From contig JAKZHN010000065.1 of assembly GCA_037179335.1 (NCBI GenBank), forward strand, positions 17,149 through 81,148: 64,000 nt of DNA, written 5' to 3'. Source of the DNA: Cyclaneusma minus. Lineage: Eukaryota > Ascomycota > Leotiomycetes > Marthamycetales > Marthamycetaceae. The notes beneath the pieces are model-generated. The model did no database searches. It saw only the letters and a program-made list of their open reading frames with translations, and had not been told where the DNA came from. Shown piece by piece: positions 27,350-42,019 of the stretch. The translations under genes were made by a program, and so were the position numbers. Numbering within the stretch: the first letter of the stretch is position 1; each line of letters opens with the position of its first letter.

Positions 27350-30300
27350 ATATTTTTAATAAGCAGTTTTTTATTTAGGTATTTATAATTTATATAATTT
27401 ATATTAAGCAGTCTTTTTATTTTAAATATATTTAGAAGCCTGTAAATTAATATAAGTTTAAAACTATTTATTATTATATTTAAAAATATAAAATATAATA
27501 TAATATTTAAAATAGAACATTACCGTTTTTTAATTATAATAAAGTCCCAATATTTATATTATAATAGTGTTTTGTTTGTACAATTGTTTTTTTTGTATTT
27601 TTACGGCCGAAATTGCGCTTAATATATTTTGCTTTTTAATTAGCGGCCGCCTTTTTGGCGTTTTTGAAATTAAAGCTTTATTTGGTATATTTTTATTGCC
27701 CGTTTTTCTTTTAAAATACGCTTTTTTTAGCTTTTTCACTTATTGCGCTATAATTTTAATTGCTGCTTTTATTTCTATTGTCTTTTATTATAAAAAACAA
27801 ATTTAAAATTGGTTTTAATTAATATAATTATTGAAATATTAAAATAAAGCCATGCTAATAATATTATTAAAATTCCCGGATATAATTTAAATATTTTGCA
27901 TTATATTTTTTAAATTATAAAATTGGTATATATTTAAATTGTTATTTAATTTATTAAATGGCCTATTTAGCTTAATTATTTTATATATAAAATCTTGAAA
28001 CTTATTTTTATTTTTAAACTTATAAATACTAATAAATATATTTATATAATTGCGAAATCCATATTTATTATTATTGGCAGATTTTTCCAAATTATAAATT
28101 TTTATAATTTTATAATTTTAGTATTGTTTATTTGATTTTTTAATCCAATAATGTCTTTTTTTAATATATATATATATATATATTGAATCCATTTGCATTA
28201 TTTGCTTGCTTTATATTTTTGAAAAAAGGCAAAAATTAAATAGATACCGTTATATCCAATTTAAGTTAATAAGGCGTTTATAAATATTAGCCTTTATTTA
28301 CCTATTTTTTTGTTATTTGTCTTTTTATGCTTTTGCTAAATAAATAAAGCAAATATATTATAAAGATCAATAAGCCCTAAATGCCGTTTTTTTTAAATTT
28401 GCTATAATTATGCTTTTTATTTAAAATTCTACTAAATTTAGCTATTAATATTGCTTTTTATTTAATGTATTTTAGCCGATTTTTTTAAAATTTACCAATA
28501 TTGATTTTATATATATTAATTAGCTTTTAATATTTTTTTTTAGAATTGGGTTTTTTTAAAAGCAATTTTTTATATAATTTATTATAGCCTAAAAAGGCTT
28601 AAATCTTTTCTTTTTTTAAAAAGAAATTGGTTTTTTTAGCTATTATTTTTATTTAAATATTTCCAATCTATTTTGCTTATTTTATGCATTATTTTAAAAA
28701 GCGTAATATTAACGCTATTTAAAATATCCTATTTTCGAATATATAATATATAATAATATAGGGTATAAAATTCTAAATAATTAAAATTTTCTAATATAAT
28801 TTTTGCTTTTGTTTTATATTAAATTGCAAAAAACCGCTTTATAATATTAATTTAATAAATTATATAATAAAAGTATTTTAGCATTTAATTATTGTATAAA
28901 AAATAATATGCAATGTTTATAAAATTAATTATAGCTTAAATATAATATGGAATATTTAATTATAGCTTTAATAATAGCGCAATTACCAATAGCAAGTTTT
29001 TTTTAATTTATTACTGCTTTTTCTTGCTATTATAACATAATGCTATATAAGGACTAATGCTTTAATTTGGTATAGCTTAGTATTTAAGCAAACTTTTTAT
29101 TAAGCTAAACTTTTCTTTTATTATTATGCAAAATATTATTTTTATCTAGCTTTGTTTTTTAATCTTGGCTTGCTTTATTATTGCAATTTTGCTAATATGC
29201 ATTTTAATAAATTTTTTATTATATTTAAATTTTTTATATATTATAGTTTTATATAGCTTATGTAATATATTTATTGCTATATAATTATAAATATTAATAA
29301 TGCTTATATTATTTAATAATTAAATAAATTTATAAAGCTATTATATATTTATTATCTTTTTGTTTTTTAAATACGCTTGCGCTTTTATTTTATAATTTAA
29401 CTTTGTATTAATTTATAAATTTATAGAAATTATAAAGAATTTGGAAAAACATTATTTATTTGTATTTTTAGCATTTTATAAATTGGCTATAATAATTATT
29501 ATAATAGAAAAGCAGCCATGCTAAATATTATTAATATGATAAATTGATATATTTTCCCAAAATAATTATTTTAATGCTAGGAAATATTTGCAATTTTTCT
29601 AGATATATATATATACATAAATTATTTATAATATATTATAATTTTTATAGCTTTGTAATATATTTTTAATTTAATTTTATAGCTAAATCCATTTATAGCC
29701 TTTTTTTATATTAATGCAAAAAATTGAAATATATTTAAATAAAAGCATGATAGGCTTAATTTAATAATATTAAATTATTTAAATTAAATTCTTAATAATT
29801 ATATATATTGGCTATATTGCGGCGGTTTTTATAAAAATTAATATTTAGACTTTATTTAATAATATAATAATAGAAATAATAATTGTATTATTAAATTTGT
29901 AATTTGCGGCTTCCATATCTTACTATTAATTTATAATATATATTTTATTATAAATTTATATAGAATTTTTTTAAATTGGTTTTTCCGTTTTTTTATTAAA
30001 GCTTATATTAAATTATTTTTAAATAATATATAGCTTAATAAAAGTTTTAAATATATTTTCATAAATTAATATCGCATTGGCAGTTTTTTTTATAATAATG
30101 TTTTTAAAGCCTAGTTTTTTTATATTTAGCTTTAGCATATTTTATTCTAATTTATTGCAAATAATTTTATAAAAAATAAAATAGATTATTTGCCAAATAT
30201 AGTCCGCAAATTTGATTTTAACTTTTGCGTTTGGAATTTCCAGCTTTAAAAGCTTGTTTATGGTTTTTTTTAATTTGGTTTATATTAATTATTTAATAAT

Positions 30301-33300
30301 AAAACTTGTGATTGTTTTTGGACAAAAATGGCTTTTACCAATTCTTGGGATTAATTATTAATTCTCCAAATATAAATGGTATTTCTAATTTTTTTAGCTT
30401 TTTATTTTAAAATTTAATTTTTATAGCAATTTAGCCTTTTGCAGTAGTTTTAAATTTTTTAATTATAATTTTATTTCCAAATAATATAGTTATTTATTTT
30501 TTATTGCTTAATATTAAAGTTGTTTTTGGCTTTTTAATTTGCTTTTGACTTTTTAGCAAAGAAATATTTTTATTATTTATAAAATCCGTTTTTCTTTATA
30601 TATTATCTGTAATTTCAAAAGCGGCAATACTTTTTATAAAAAAGGTATTCTTTTATATTAAATTTTATAGGCATTTTTATATTTAGGAAATGTTTTAGCC
30701 AAAGCTATTAAAATATAGAAACTTGTTTATTATTATTTAGATTTTTATTTGCGCCAATTTTTATATTTTTATATTTTTTTATTATATATTATTATTGTAT
30801 TTAATATAGTTTTTTATGATAATTTTTATATTATATTAATTTAGAATTGCTTTTAAATAAGCGGCCGCAATTTTAATAAAGAATTTTTAAATAATATATA
30901 ATATTATAAAATTGCAATTAGCAATAATGCTAATGGATTTGGTTTATTAAATTGCTTTATATATATATATATTATAATTTTATTAAAGTTTTTCAATTTT
31001 AGCTTAAACGCGCTATATTGTTTAAAATTACTTAAAATTTAAATTGTTTTTTAATATTTATATTAAAATGCCGATTTTCTTTTAATTTGAAATTTTATAA
31101 TAGTTTTAAAACCGGTATTTTATTTAATTATTAAGCGTTTTTTCCTTTCTTTTAATTATCAATTTGTACATTATTAATGTTTTCTTTTTTTTACTATATT
31201 TCAATTATTTTTAATAGCTTTTGTTAATTTAAACCACGGCAATTTATTTTATTTTATTGCTTGTTTTATAGTATTTTAAGCTTTTAATGCTTTAATATTT
31301 ATTTTTAATTTTAGCAAATAATATTTAAAGCAATAATTTGCTAATAAAAAAATCAGCCTTTTTATATATCCCATTATCTTTTCCAAATTAATATAGAATA
31401 TTTTAAGCTATTTTTATATTTTAAAAACTATTTTTTAATATATTTATTATATTAATTTTGCCTAAATAAATTGGCCAGGCCGTATTTTTAAATTTATATT
31501 ATATTTTAAAATATTTGTTTACAAACTTAAAAATTAGCGTTTTTAACAGCGTTTTTAAATTTAAAAGAATCGCCTATTTTTGGGTAATTGATTCTTTTTC
31601 TTTTTTGGCCTTTTTTAGCGGATTATAAAAATACTGATATTAATGTTGCATTTAGCTTATAATAAATGTTTTAATATTCCGGCTTTTTTATTTGTTTTTA
31701 ATTTGGTCAAATATATATTGTTTTTTATTTTTTTAAAATTTGGATTCTTTTAATATTTTTAAAAATTTAGCTAATGCTTTTTAATATAATAAAACGGAAA
31801 TATTATTTCTTTGGCGGTAATAAAAGCAATTCTTTTTTTCTTTTTGCTTTTCGCTTTTATTTTGCAAGCCTGTTTTTGATTTTGCTAGCTAATACCAAAA
31901 TTTAATATTTTAGAATAATTTTAAATTAAAATCCGGTTTTTATTTGCTATGCGTTATTTATTTTATTTAATATTATATTATTTAAAATTGGTTTTGCAAA
32001 TTTTGCTATTAATTTATTATATGAATGTTCGGGATTTTGTTTTTTATATCCATTTTTTTTATATTTAATAAATATATTTAATATGATAGATTTTGCTAAA
32101 TTAAATAGATTTTATATTAGCTATTATTGCTTTTAAAGTTTTAAATATATATTATTTTTTATAATTATAAATATCTTTATATTGGAAGATTTTTCATTAT
32201 ATTGGCTAAATTATTACTAGCTATTTTGCATTTTTTTAGCTTTATAAATTGTTTTTAAAATATTGGTTAAATAATAAATAAATTATATAAATTAGTTTTG
32301 CAGATTTTATATTTTTTAAATTGCCTTTTTATATTTTTTATATTGCAAAGAATATAGCTATAAATTATAATTAAATTTATTTAAAAAGCAAATAATTATA
32401 AAATTTAATATTGATAGCATTTTTATATTAGCTAGGCTTTTAATTAAGCGCTAAATATTATAAAAAATATAAAAAGGCATTTATAAAGCAAATTAATTAA
32501 TTGGAGCTTTATAAGCAGCTAAGTTTTAAAGCGATTATAGTAAAAGGGTATTTTCTAATTTTTAAATATATAATAGCAGTCGGATTGCCAAATATAATAA
32601 AGATTGGCTTTTTTTAAAACAAGAATTAAATTATAAATAGCTATTAATTTTATAAGGCTTTAGCTATGATGCGTATATAGGCCAATTTTTATAAGGCTGG
32701 ATTTAATTGTAATTTTATAAATTTTAAAATTACCGGTTTTTCCAATTTAATTTCTTTTTTTAAATATTGAAAATTATTTTTTAAAATATATTATTCATAT
32801 AATGTTTTTAAAAATAAATTTAATAATTAAAATAATTAATTAAAATAATATTGCTAATATAGAAATATCCATTATTATTATAATTTTGCAATAGCGCAAT
32901 AATGCAACTTTTAAATTTCGGCTTAATCCGGTTATTTTATATTAATTTAATTATAATTTCTTTTAATCGGTTTCGCTTTTTAAAAATAATATTGCTAATA
33001 ATATTATTAATAATACTGCTAGTAAAATTGGTAATAATGTTTTTTAAGCTTTTTTAATAATAGCCGGATATTGCTAATTAATATCTTTTATATTATTATT
33101 CATCGCTTTATTAATTAAAATAGTTTTTTATTTATTAATATATATAATATTCATTTTTATTATTATTAATTAAATAAAAGCAATGTTTCATTGCCTAATT
33201 AATTATAAGCCAAATAGTTTCATTATAATATTTTCAAAAAAGCTTTTAAATATATAATTTAATAGGAAAAGATTGGCTTAAAAGCAGAATTATTAGCTTT

Positions 33301-36300
33301 TTCCAATTTGTTTAATTTTATATAAATTGCGTTTTTGCTATTTAATACCAAAATTATTATTCATAATAGGGAAACTTTTATTTAAGTTTTTATTAAAATC
33401 CAAATTTGCTATAATAAGGCCTTGAATAAAAACGGTTAAATTTAAATCGAATTTAAAGCAATTTTAAAATTGCTTTTTAATATACCGCTTTATTTTATAA
33501 ACCCGTTTTCTAAAAAGCTTAAAGCTAATTTATTTATCAAAAAGCCTAAAGCCTAAAAGCAAAAAACATAGAGGCGTTTTTTAAAAGTATTTAATTATTA
33601 TATAAATATTAAATAATTTGCTTATTAATAAAAAATCTATTATTAGATTTAAATGCAATTCCAAGGATTTATATAGGCTTTTAAAACCGTCCAGTCTTTT
33701 TAAATTAGAGTTTTTGGCTAATAAAAAAAAAAGAAAAAAGATAATTTGCTAAATATAATAAAATAGCTAATATAGCAATTGGATTATAATAAGGCCATTA
33801 TATATAGAATTTTAAAATAGCTTTGCAAAATTGGTAAATCCGAGCTATTTTAATTTTATAGTTTTAAATTTTCAAAAATATACAAGCAAAAATTAATACT
33901 ATAAAATTAATAACAAATTATAATAAAGATTTAATAATAAACCGATATTTTTATATTTTAATTTAATATTTAAATAAATAATTTTAGTAATTATAAAAAA
34001 AGTATTAATATTAAAATTTTGTAATTTGGATTTAAATATGCCTTTTTTTAATATAATTTATTTTTATATAAAAACTATTATATTATTATATTCGGATTAA
34101 ATAAAGATTATATGCTTTTTTATTGCGCTTATGCTAAAAATATTTAATTAATGTTTTTGCATATAATACCAATATTAATAAAATCCGGTATATATTTTTT
34201 ATTTTTTATTTTTAATATTATATTAATTTAATATAAAATTATTAAAACAAATATTTAAAGCTTTATAAGCTTTATAAAGACAGTAAAAAAAAACAAGGCA
34301 AATAATAATATAATAAACAATATGGATTTTAATATTTCTGTTTAAAATAAGCAATATGCATTTTATTAAGCTTTTTTATAATATTGAGGTATTTTTTATT
34401 TGAAAAGGTTTTTTTAGCAATTTATAAAATAAATGGATTAATTTTATTAAATATAATAAAACCAAATATTGGATACAAATAATTTTAATATATTTGGTTA
34501 TAATATTAAAGCCTGGTATTTTAAAAAATTAAATTTTAAAATTAAAAGCACTATATATTATATATAATATTAAGAAATTTAATTTAAAAAACAGGGATTG
34601 CGTTAAATATAAAGATAATGTGGCAAATAAATTAAAATCCCGGGATTTATTTTAAAATAGCGGTGTTTTCTTTTTATAAATATATTAAAGTTGTATTTAA
34701 ATAAAATTAATATAATGTATAAAAGAATAGTTATTGCTTTAAATCAGGATAATCATAATATAAAGCCGATAGTGATTATTAATTTTATAATAATATAGCT
34801 ATTTATTAATAAATGCTAGAAATAAAGGCTTTTCTTATCACCATTTTATAAACGTACATTTTAGAAATATTTTAAAGCAAATTGGCCGAATTTGCAATTA
34901 TCAAATAATATTGTTTTTATTTTTATTAATACCACGGTATTATATAATGCATTTAAAAATACCTTTGCGTTTCTATATATATTATAATATGAAAATTGGC
35001 TAAAACATAATATTTTTAATTAATAGAAATCAGCTAAAATAATTAATTATATGCAGGCAATAAAAGAAAACCTTTAATTAAATTATTAAGCAAAAGCAAA
35101 AATACAAAAATATTATTTTGCTTTTATTTTATTAAATTTAACCATTTTTTATAATGATAATTTTTAAATAAAAAATAAAAAATAAATTTGAAATAAAATA
35201 AAATCTATTATAATTAAATTTGTACATTATTCTAAAAAAGTATATATTGCTATTTATTATATTTTAAAATACATTGAAAAACTGGCCCAATAAAAAAAAT
35301 TAAAAAATCGAATTAAATTAAAAGAAAAACACTATTAAATATAGAAAAATACAAAGGCATATTGAAACAAAAGGAAATTTCCTGCTAAAAGATATAAATG
35401 CCTGCCGCCAAATGACGCTAAATAAATAAAAAATAAATATATAAAAGCTTTTCCTTTTTTATAATGCTAATTTAGAAAATTATATTTGCTTTGGGCGAAA
35501 ATTTAATAATATTTAAAATTATTTTAATCGTTTATAAAAAAACCAAAGGCAAATTAATTAAATATATTTACACTAAATAGTAAAATTATTGATTTATTTA
35601 TGCAAAAATTTCAAATGAACGGTTAGAAAAACTTTATTTTAAATTTAAATTAAGATTATTTAAATTTATCGGGAAACTTATTATATTTAAAATATTTATT
35701 TTAAAGCAAGAAAAACGGATATTAGGCCTTGGCTATATTATACTAATTGTATTTATAATATAAAGTTATATAATGCTTTATATTATTTATCAAATAAATT
35801 TATTATATTATAATAAAATGCAATTTAAGCTAAATAATTATAGTAAAGTAAATATTGCTATTAAAAATAAAATAAAAATATTAGTAGTAATTCATTTATT
35901 ATTAAATTTTAAAGCTTAAAAACAATAGGCTATTTTTAATATATAAAATAGCAATTTTGAAAATATTTATGTTTTTATTAAAATAGCAGCGATTATTACT
36001 AATACCATAAATTTAATATATACCAATATTTTAATTATGCTTAAATTAGGCCGCGAGCATAGTAAAATAATATAGGCATTTAAATAAATTAGCTATTAAA
36101 ATAATTAAAATCCGGCTATTTATATTTTGTTTTATAATAATTAGGAAAAAAAAGGAAAAAAGGCTAAAATCTTTTTTTAATTTTAAAAGCTAGATAAAAA
36201 AGATTATAAAACAGTTGAAATATACCGGCAATATTATAACGAACCCGGTTAAATTAAAAATTTAAATAGAACATTTAGTATTTAGTGCAATTTATTAAAC

Positions 36301-39300
36301 TCGCATTGCATTATTATTATATATTAATTTTTTAATATTAATTTTAGCCGTTATAAATAAATATATATATTTTCAAATATTAGTTTTTTTTAGCCTATAA
36401 TATAAATCAATTATTAAGCTTTAAATCTAATTTATAAATATAAAATTTTATATAATGAATTAAATATTTTATATTTTATAAATAATAAGCAATAATATTT
36501 TAAAATTACAAAATGGAAAATAAACTGCAATTATTACCGAATTTTAATAAAAAACAATTAAAATCTTTAAATTTAAATTTATATTAAATTTAAATTTATA
36601 TTAAAACTAAATTTTATTATAAATATACTAAATTATAATATAATATAATAGGAATTATAAATATATATTTGTATTTTTTAAATTTAGAATAAATTAAAAT
36701 ATTATGCTATAATTAAAAAATATATATATATATATATTATTACCGTTTGATTTTATATATTTTTATAATTTTTTGCATTATTAAATTTTATTATTTATTT
36801 ACTAAGTTTCATAAAATGCCAATAATTTAAGCTTAATATTTAAAAATATTTGCAAGGTATAAGTATATAATTTAATTTAAAAGATTTTTATTTTAGCCAA
36901 TAAAGCGCAAAAGTTAGCCAAGCTTATTAAAATATTTAAAATAAAAAAGCTTATAGCGTTAAAAGCAATTAATTTAAAAACGCTATATATAGATTTAGGC
37001 GCCGTTAATATCCCGGTACATAATGTTTTAAATTAGGTTATAAAATTTAAATAATGGTATAAATTAAAATTATTTGTTTTAAATTATTTCTAAATACTTT
37101 AAATATTTACTAAAAGCAGTAATATTGGGGTTAATAATTATAATAGCGAAATTAAAAAATATATAAAAACAATATTAATAAATAATTTTCTTAGTTTGGA
37201 TAAAATTAGGATTAAAAATAAAACAATGGGCTTTATTAAAAAAATTAATAATATTAAAGGCATTCTTCTAAAACTTATTATTAATAAGGTTTAAAAGTAT
37301 ATTTTTAATTTATTGAAACATAGGCTTTTTATATAGATAATTTAATATATAAATTTAATAATTGCAAATATAAATAAAAACAATTACTTTAAAAGTATTT
37401 TTTATAAAAATAGGTATTCTTTTTAAAAATTAAAAATTAATAAACGATTTATATATATTAAATTAAAGATTTATTTTATTAATTTGCCTAAAAAATATTT
37501 TATTTTATTATAATATATTTCCAATATCCTATTTGCTAAATGCGGCTTATTGCCGATTAAACTAATAGCTAATATATTTTTATATAATTATAGAAATAAG
37601 CTATATTATAACAATTTGGAATTTATTTAAAATTTATTAAAACTTAATAATATTTGAAGATTATTAAACATATAAAGCTTGAAAAAAAAAGAAAACAAAA
37701 CATAGAGCTTAAAAAATATAATATAATTTGCGATATAGGCTAAAATATTTAATAAGAATATTTAAGGCAAGTTTTTTATAAATTTAAAATTAATAAAATG
37801 TATATTTTTATTTATATGCATTTATTAAAGGCAAAATAAATAAAAAATAATTATAATTTTACAAAATTTATTTGGTTATTATTTTTAATTTTGCAATATT
37901 AATTTATAGGCTATATTAGCAATATTTATTTAAAAAACAATATATAATATAAAATTTATTTAGCAGTAAAATTTTGGGCTATTTTTAAACCAGGTTATTA
38001 TGAAATTATGCTTTATATCTTTTTATTATTTTAATAAATTTGATATTATTATCTTTTTTTATCTTTTTTTATATGCTTTATATTTTGGCTATTAGTCTTT
38101 TATATATTTTATATTGCTTTTTTAAAAAAATTAAAAATACTTATTCTATTTTGCATTTATAAAAATAGTTTTTATAAAAGGGATTTATTTTATAAAAAGC
38201 GAAAATTTTATTGACTTTGTTTTAATATTTTTAGCAGTTTTAAATATTGCTAATTATTTAGATTAATATTATATATATTAAATGCAAAAGCAAGGCTAAA
38301 ATATAAAACATAATTGCCGGCGATTTTTTTGGCCATTTTAAGAATCTTTTTCTATAAAAGTAAAAGCTTTTTTATTTTTATAAAAAGATATAAAATTAAA
38401 AAGGCTATTAATGATATTTTTAATTGTAAAATTAAAAAACGTAAATTATAACCAAATTTAAGTTGGTAAATTTTTAAATTAGATTTTATAAATATTTTTA
38501 TATATTTAAATAAAAGCAATATATAGCTTATTTGCTATAAGCTTATAATTAATATTTATCGATTTTTAATAATAGGAATTGAATAATTATTAAATAATAT
38601 TGCTATAAAGGCAATTTATTAACAATATATTTAAATTAATAAATTTAATTAAAAATATGCCGGAATAGGCATTATAATTATGTTGCAATATAATAATGGC
38701 TAAATAAATATAGAATAGTAATAATTATATATTTAATATAAAAGAAGAAAAATAAAAGTAAAATATAGGGAAATAGGCGGTATTTATAAATATAATTAAA
38801 ATAAAAAATGATAATAGTATATTTGGCACTTTGCTATTATATGATATTAGATTTTAATGGGATATTTAAAATAGGTGATAAAAAGCTTTAATGGAAAATA
38901 TAATATCAATATTAAAATACTTGGTATTAAAGCTAATACAAGGTCATAAAAAATTTAAACCGCAATATAATATATTTTTAGCTTTATTATATAAAGAAAA
39001 TGCTAATGCCATTATTATTATTTATATTATAATATATAATTTATTTTTATAATTGGTAAATATAAATATATGATATTGATTTCAAAATATTTATAAGCTT
39101 ATATAATTAATACATTTAGCAAAAATAATAAAAATTAATTTTATTGCAAAATAAGAATTATTTTTTATTTTTTAAGCTTTTATTTATTTTAAACGAATTT
39201 TAATATATTTAAGCTTTTTATTTATTTAGCGGATTTTTTGTGCTTTTTAAATATTTAATATAATGGCTATTTAATACTTTGGCAATATAAGCCTGTATTT

Positions 39301-40319
39301 AATTCTTTTATAATATTTTTTATTATATTGATTTATAAGCTTTATAGCTTATATTTTAATAATAATCTGCTAATATTTTACGGTAAATAGCGAATTTATT
39401 TATTTTAGGCTATTTTTAATAAATTATTTTAAATATTAATTATTATTTTTAATAATAAATAAATTAAAATAGCTAGCAAGTCTTTTTTTAATAATTGCTA
39501 TTTAATAGGACCGGTGATATTTATGCAATATGCATTTTTAAAATAGTAGTTTTTAAATATTCTTTATTATATATCAAATTTAATTAAAAGAAATTTAGCT
39601 AAAATTAACAAATAGCTTATATTAAAAAGAATTAAATAGCGGCTAAAACGATATAAAAATATTTTTTAAGAAAAAGGCTATATTGTGCAAATAAGGCAAA
39701 ATAGTAAGCATTTTATTTTTAATATAAATAGAAAATAGCTAATTAATAAAATATTTATTGAAAATAAAAAATAAAAAATATAGATTTTTTTCTATATTTA
39801 ACGCTTTATAAAAATATAATATTTGGAAAAAATATTTATAAAAGAATTGGGATTATAAGGCAAAACAATCATAAAATAGCTTTATATTGGAATTATTTAA
39901 TAAAGAACCGTATAAATATATATTTGGCAATAATAATTTAGATTTTCTTTTAAAATAAATATTAAAAAAATAAAAATACGGATTTATTTGCTAATGAATT
40001 AGAATAAAGCTAATAAAAAATTTAATAAATTAACAAATAATGGCTTTTATATTATAATATATTTAAATAATAGAGTTTTAGCGGTATTTAAGTTTTAAAA
40101 AATTGATATATTTTGAAACTAAAATATATATATAATATATAAATGCTATTTTAATAAAAATAAAAATATAAAATACAAATAATATAGCAAAGCAAATAAA
40201 AATATAAAAAATATAATAATATAAAAAATATATTTATAATATATATAATATATTATTATAAATATTATTATAAATATTATTATAGCTATTAAAAGCAAAA
40301 CTACGGTATTTTAATATTA
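27350..40319. other. AT-rich stretch without recognisable gene
   Basis: About 13 kb between the inverted repeat arms. It holds a segment open on both strands at 27554-27806 (61 codons minus, 79 codons plus) with a gcggccgc site, and TA-repeat tracts near 28153-28170, 30960 and 36720-36738. No polymerase, transposase or integrase motif could be read. Some stretches look like decayed coding DNA with lysine/asparagine bias, but none is assignable. Confidence 0.45.
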
Positions 40320-40419
40320 CAGGCATATTGCAAATTTATTGCCCAATTTATTGCGCAATAGCCGCAAATGTTGCAAGCAAAAGTAGTTATTGCTGTATCG
40401 CTATATTGATAATAAATCG

Positions 40420-40444
40420 GCGATAGGAAATGGGGTTGCAAATG
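40420..40444 (-). repeat. Inverted repeat, right arm (core)
   Basis: Reverse-complement partner of 27190-27214. It lies in a less AT-rich island, 40370-40520. The pairing of the flanks is weaker than that of the core. Confidence 0.5.
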
Positions 40445-41291
40445 AAATATTTAGTGTTGAAAAATGGGTGCAATAGCAGTCACCGTAAAATAGCCATTGC
40501 GTGTAGCTAAACCCAAAGGAAATTAGCGTTTGCATAGTGAAAATATCCTTATTTTGGATTTTCCAGCTATTCTAGTTTTTTAAATATAATACAATGTTTT
40601 TTATACTTTTATTCTATACCTTTATATCCATTTATTTTTAATAGATTATAACCCCGGAATTGCATAAGCTTTGAAATAATTAATTAATATTATTTTAATA
40701 AAGAAATTATATTTTGGCAAATTTCTTTTTTTCCCAATATTATAATTTATTGCAAAACAATTAAAATTAATATAAAAATCCCTTTGTATTTATTGTTTTG
40801 CCAACGCTATTATAGTATTTTATAAAATTAATTAAAATTAATAAAAGAATTTGTTTATAATTTATTCGGTCAATTTAAAAATTATTTTGCCAATTATTTT
40901 TAAAAATGAAATAAAAGCTTTTATTTTTACTTTTAGCCAATTGCTTTTATTTTTATATTTGCTAATATATTCAATAATAAAAAAACCAAAAAGGCCTTTT
41001 TAATATTATTAAAAACCAATTATAAAATTTAATTTCGCAATATAAAAATCCGCTTTAATAAAAAGAACGTATAATTTATTATTAAAAAGAAAATTAAATA
41101 TATTGGCATTGCTTTTGGTTTTAATATTATTAATAAAAATAGCGCATTTTTTATTAAATTTAGTATTTTAAAAATTAATTTAAAATTTATATTTTTCGCT
41201 ATATTAATTAAAAATTAAATTAATGAATTGAGCAGCAAATTTAAAAAAATATTTATTAGCCAAGGCAAAAAAGCCATTTTAAATATTAAAA

Positions 41292-41666
41292 ATGCAAAAA
41301 TATATAAAAAAGCCAAAGCCAAAGCTATTAATCTTTTATTTAAAGGCCTTTCCAATAATAATAAATCCTTTTTCAATAAATATAATATCGCAAAAACCTT
41401 ATAAAACTATTTTAAAAAAAAGAAAATTCAATGCTATTTTTAATTTAATATATATTATTAAAATATTACATGGCAATATAATGCAGCCCGTTACCGCTAA
41501 ACTAAAGTATAAAAAACCCATAGTATTTTCAAATAAAAACATACTTTTATATTCGATATTTAAACTATATAATAATTATCCCTTTTTTATGCCTTTATTG
41601 GCTTTAATAAAAAAGCTATTTTTATTGCGCTATTTCTATGCTATTTGGAATAATTCTTATAATTAA
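41292..41666 (+). pseudogene. 124-codon open frame, probably a transposon remnant
   Basis: The longest open frame in the AT block. It starts at an ATG and codes for a Lys/Ile/Asn/Leu-rich product that I do not recognise; the C-terminal half is hydrophobic. Its segment 41465-41574 has a second copy at 41908-42019 that stays open in the corresponding frame and has a more balanced composition. In both copies the frame reads HGNIMQPVTAKL, after which the less mutated copy has charged and Pro residues where this one has Lys, Asn and Ile. Two copies sharing an open frame suggest a former coding sequence of a repeated element. I doubt it is expressed. Confidence 0.3.
41465..41574 (+). repeat. Direct repeat, left copy
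   Basis: It matches 41908-42019 on the same strand. Most differences are A here for G there, or T here for C there, so this copy is the more RIP-mutated one. Confidence 0.65.
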
Positions 41667-41907
41667 ATACTGGACCCCTAGCCACGCTTTATAAAATTGG
41701 ACTATAAAATACCATGAAATCGGACTATAGAATGGCTGTTAGCTAGGTTGGCTTGGGGATTCAAGCCCTAAAATCTTTAATTTAAATGCTTGCTATTTTT
41801 ATGGCTCTCTCAGCCTTTATTTTCTTTTATTTTTCTTTGCAAAAACCGCCTATGGTTTTATTGGCATTTAAACCCCCGGCCTATTAATCGTGATTTGGGA
41901 ATACTTT
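41667..41907. other. Less mutated island between direct repeats
   Basis: About 240 bp of nearly normal base content inside the AT block. It includes a short internal near-repeat (ggactataaaat near 41699 and ggactatagaat near 41724). No gene was recognised. It may be unique sequence trapped between two repeat copies. Confidence 0.4.
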
Positions 41908-42019
41908 ATTACACGGCAATATAATGCAGCCCGTTACCGCTAAGCTAGAGTATAAAAGACCTATAATATTCCCAAACAAGGGAATACTTTTGCACTCGAT
42001 ATTTAAGCCGTGTGATATA
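41908..42019 (+). repeat. Direct repeat, right copy
   Basis: The less mutated partner of 41465-41574, 443 bp downstream. It is open in the frame that corresponds to the 124-codon frame of the left copy. Confidence 0.65.

Noticed and set aside
27554..27806. Segment open on both strands in the AT block
   Set aside because: Low complexity, Phe/Ile/Leu-rich on one strand and Lys-rich on the other, no motif. Probably chance.
41740..41780. tRNA-like A and B box motifs in the less mutated island
   Set aside because: The A box lacks a required A and the two boxes are only about 16 bases apart, too close for a tRNA.
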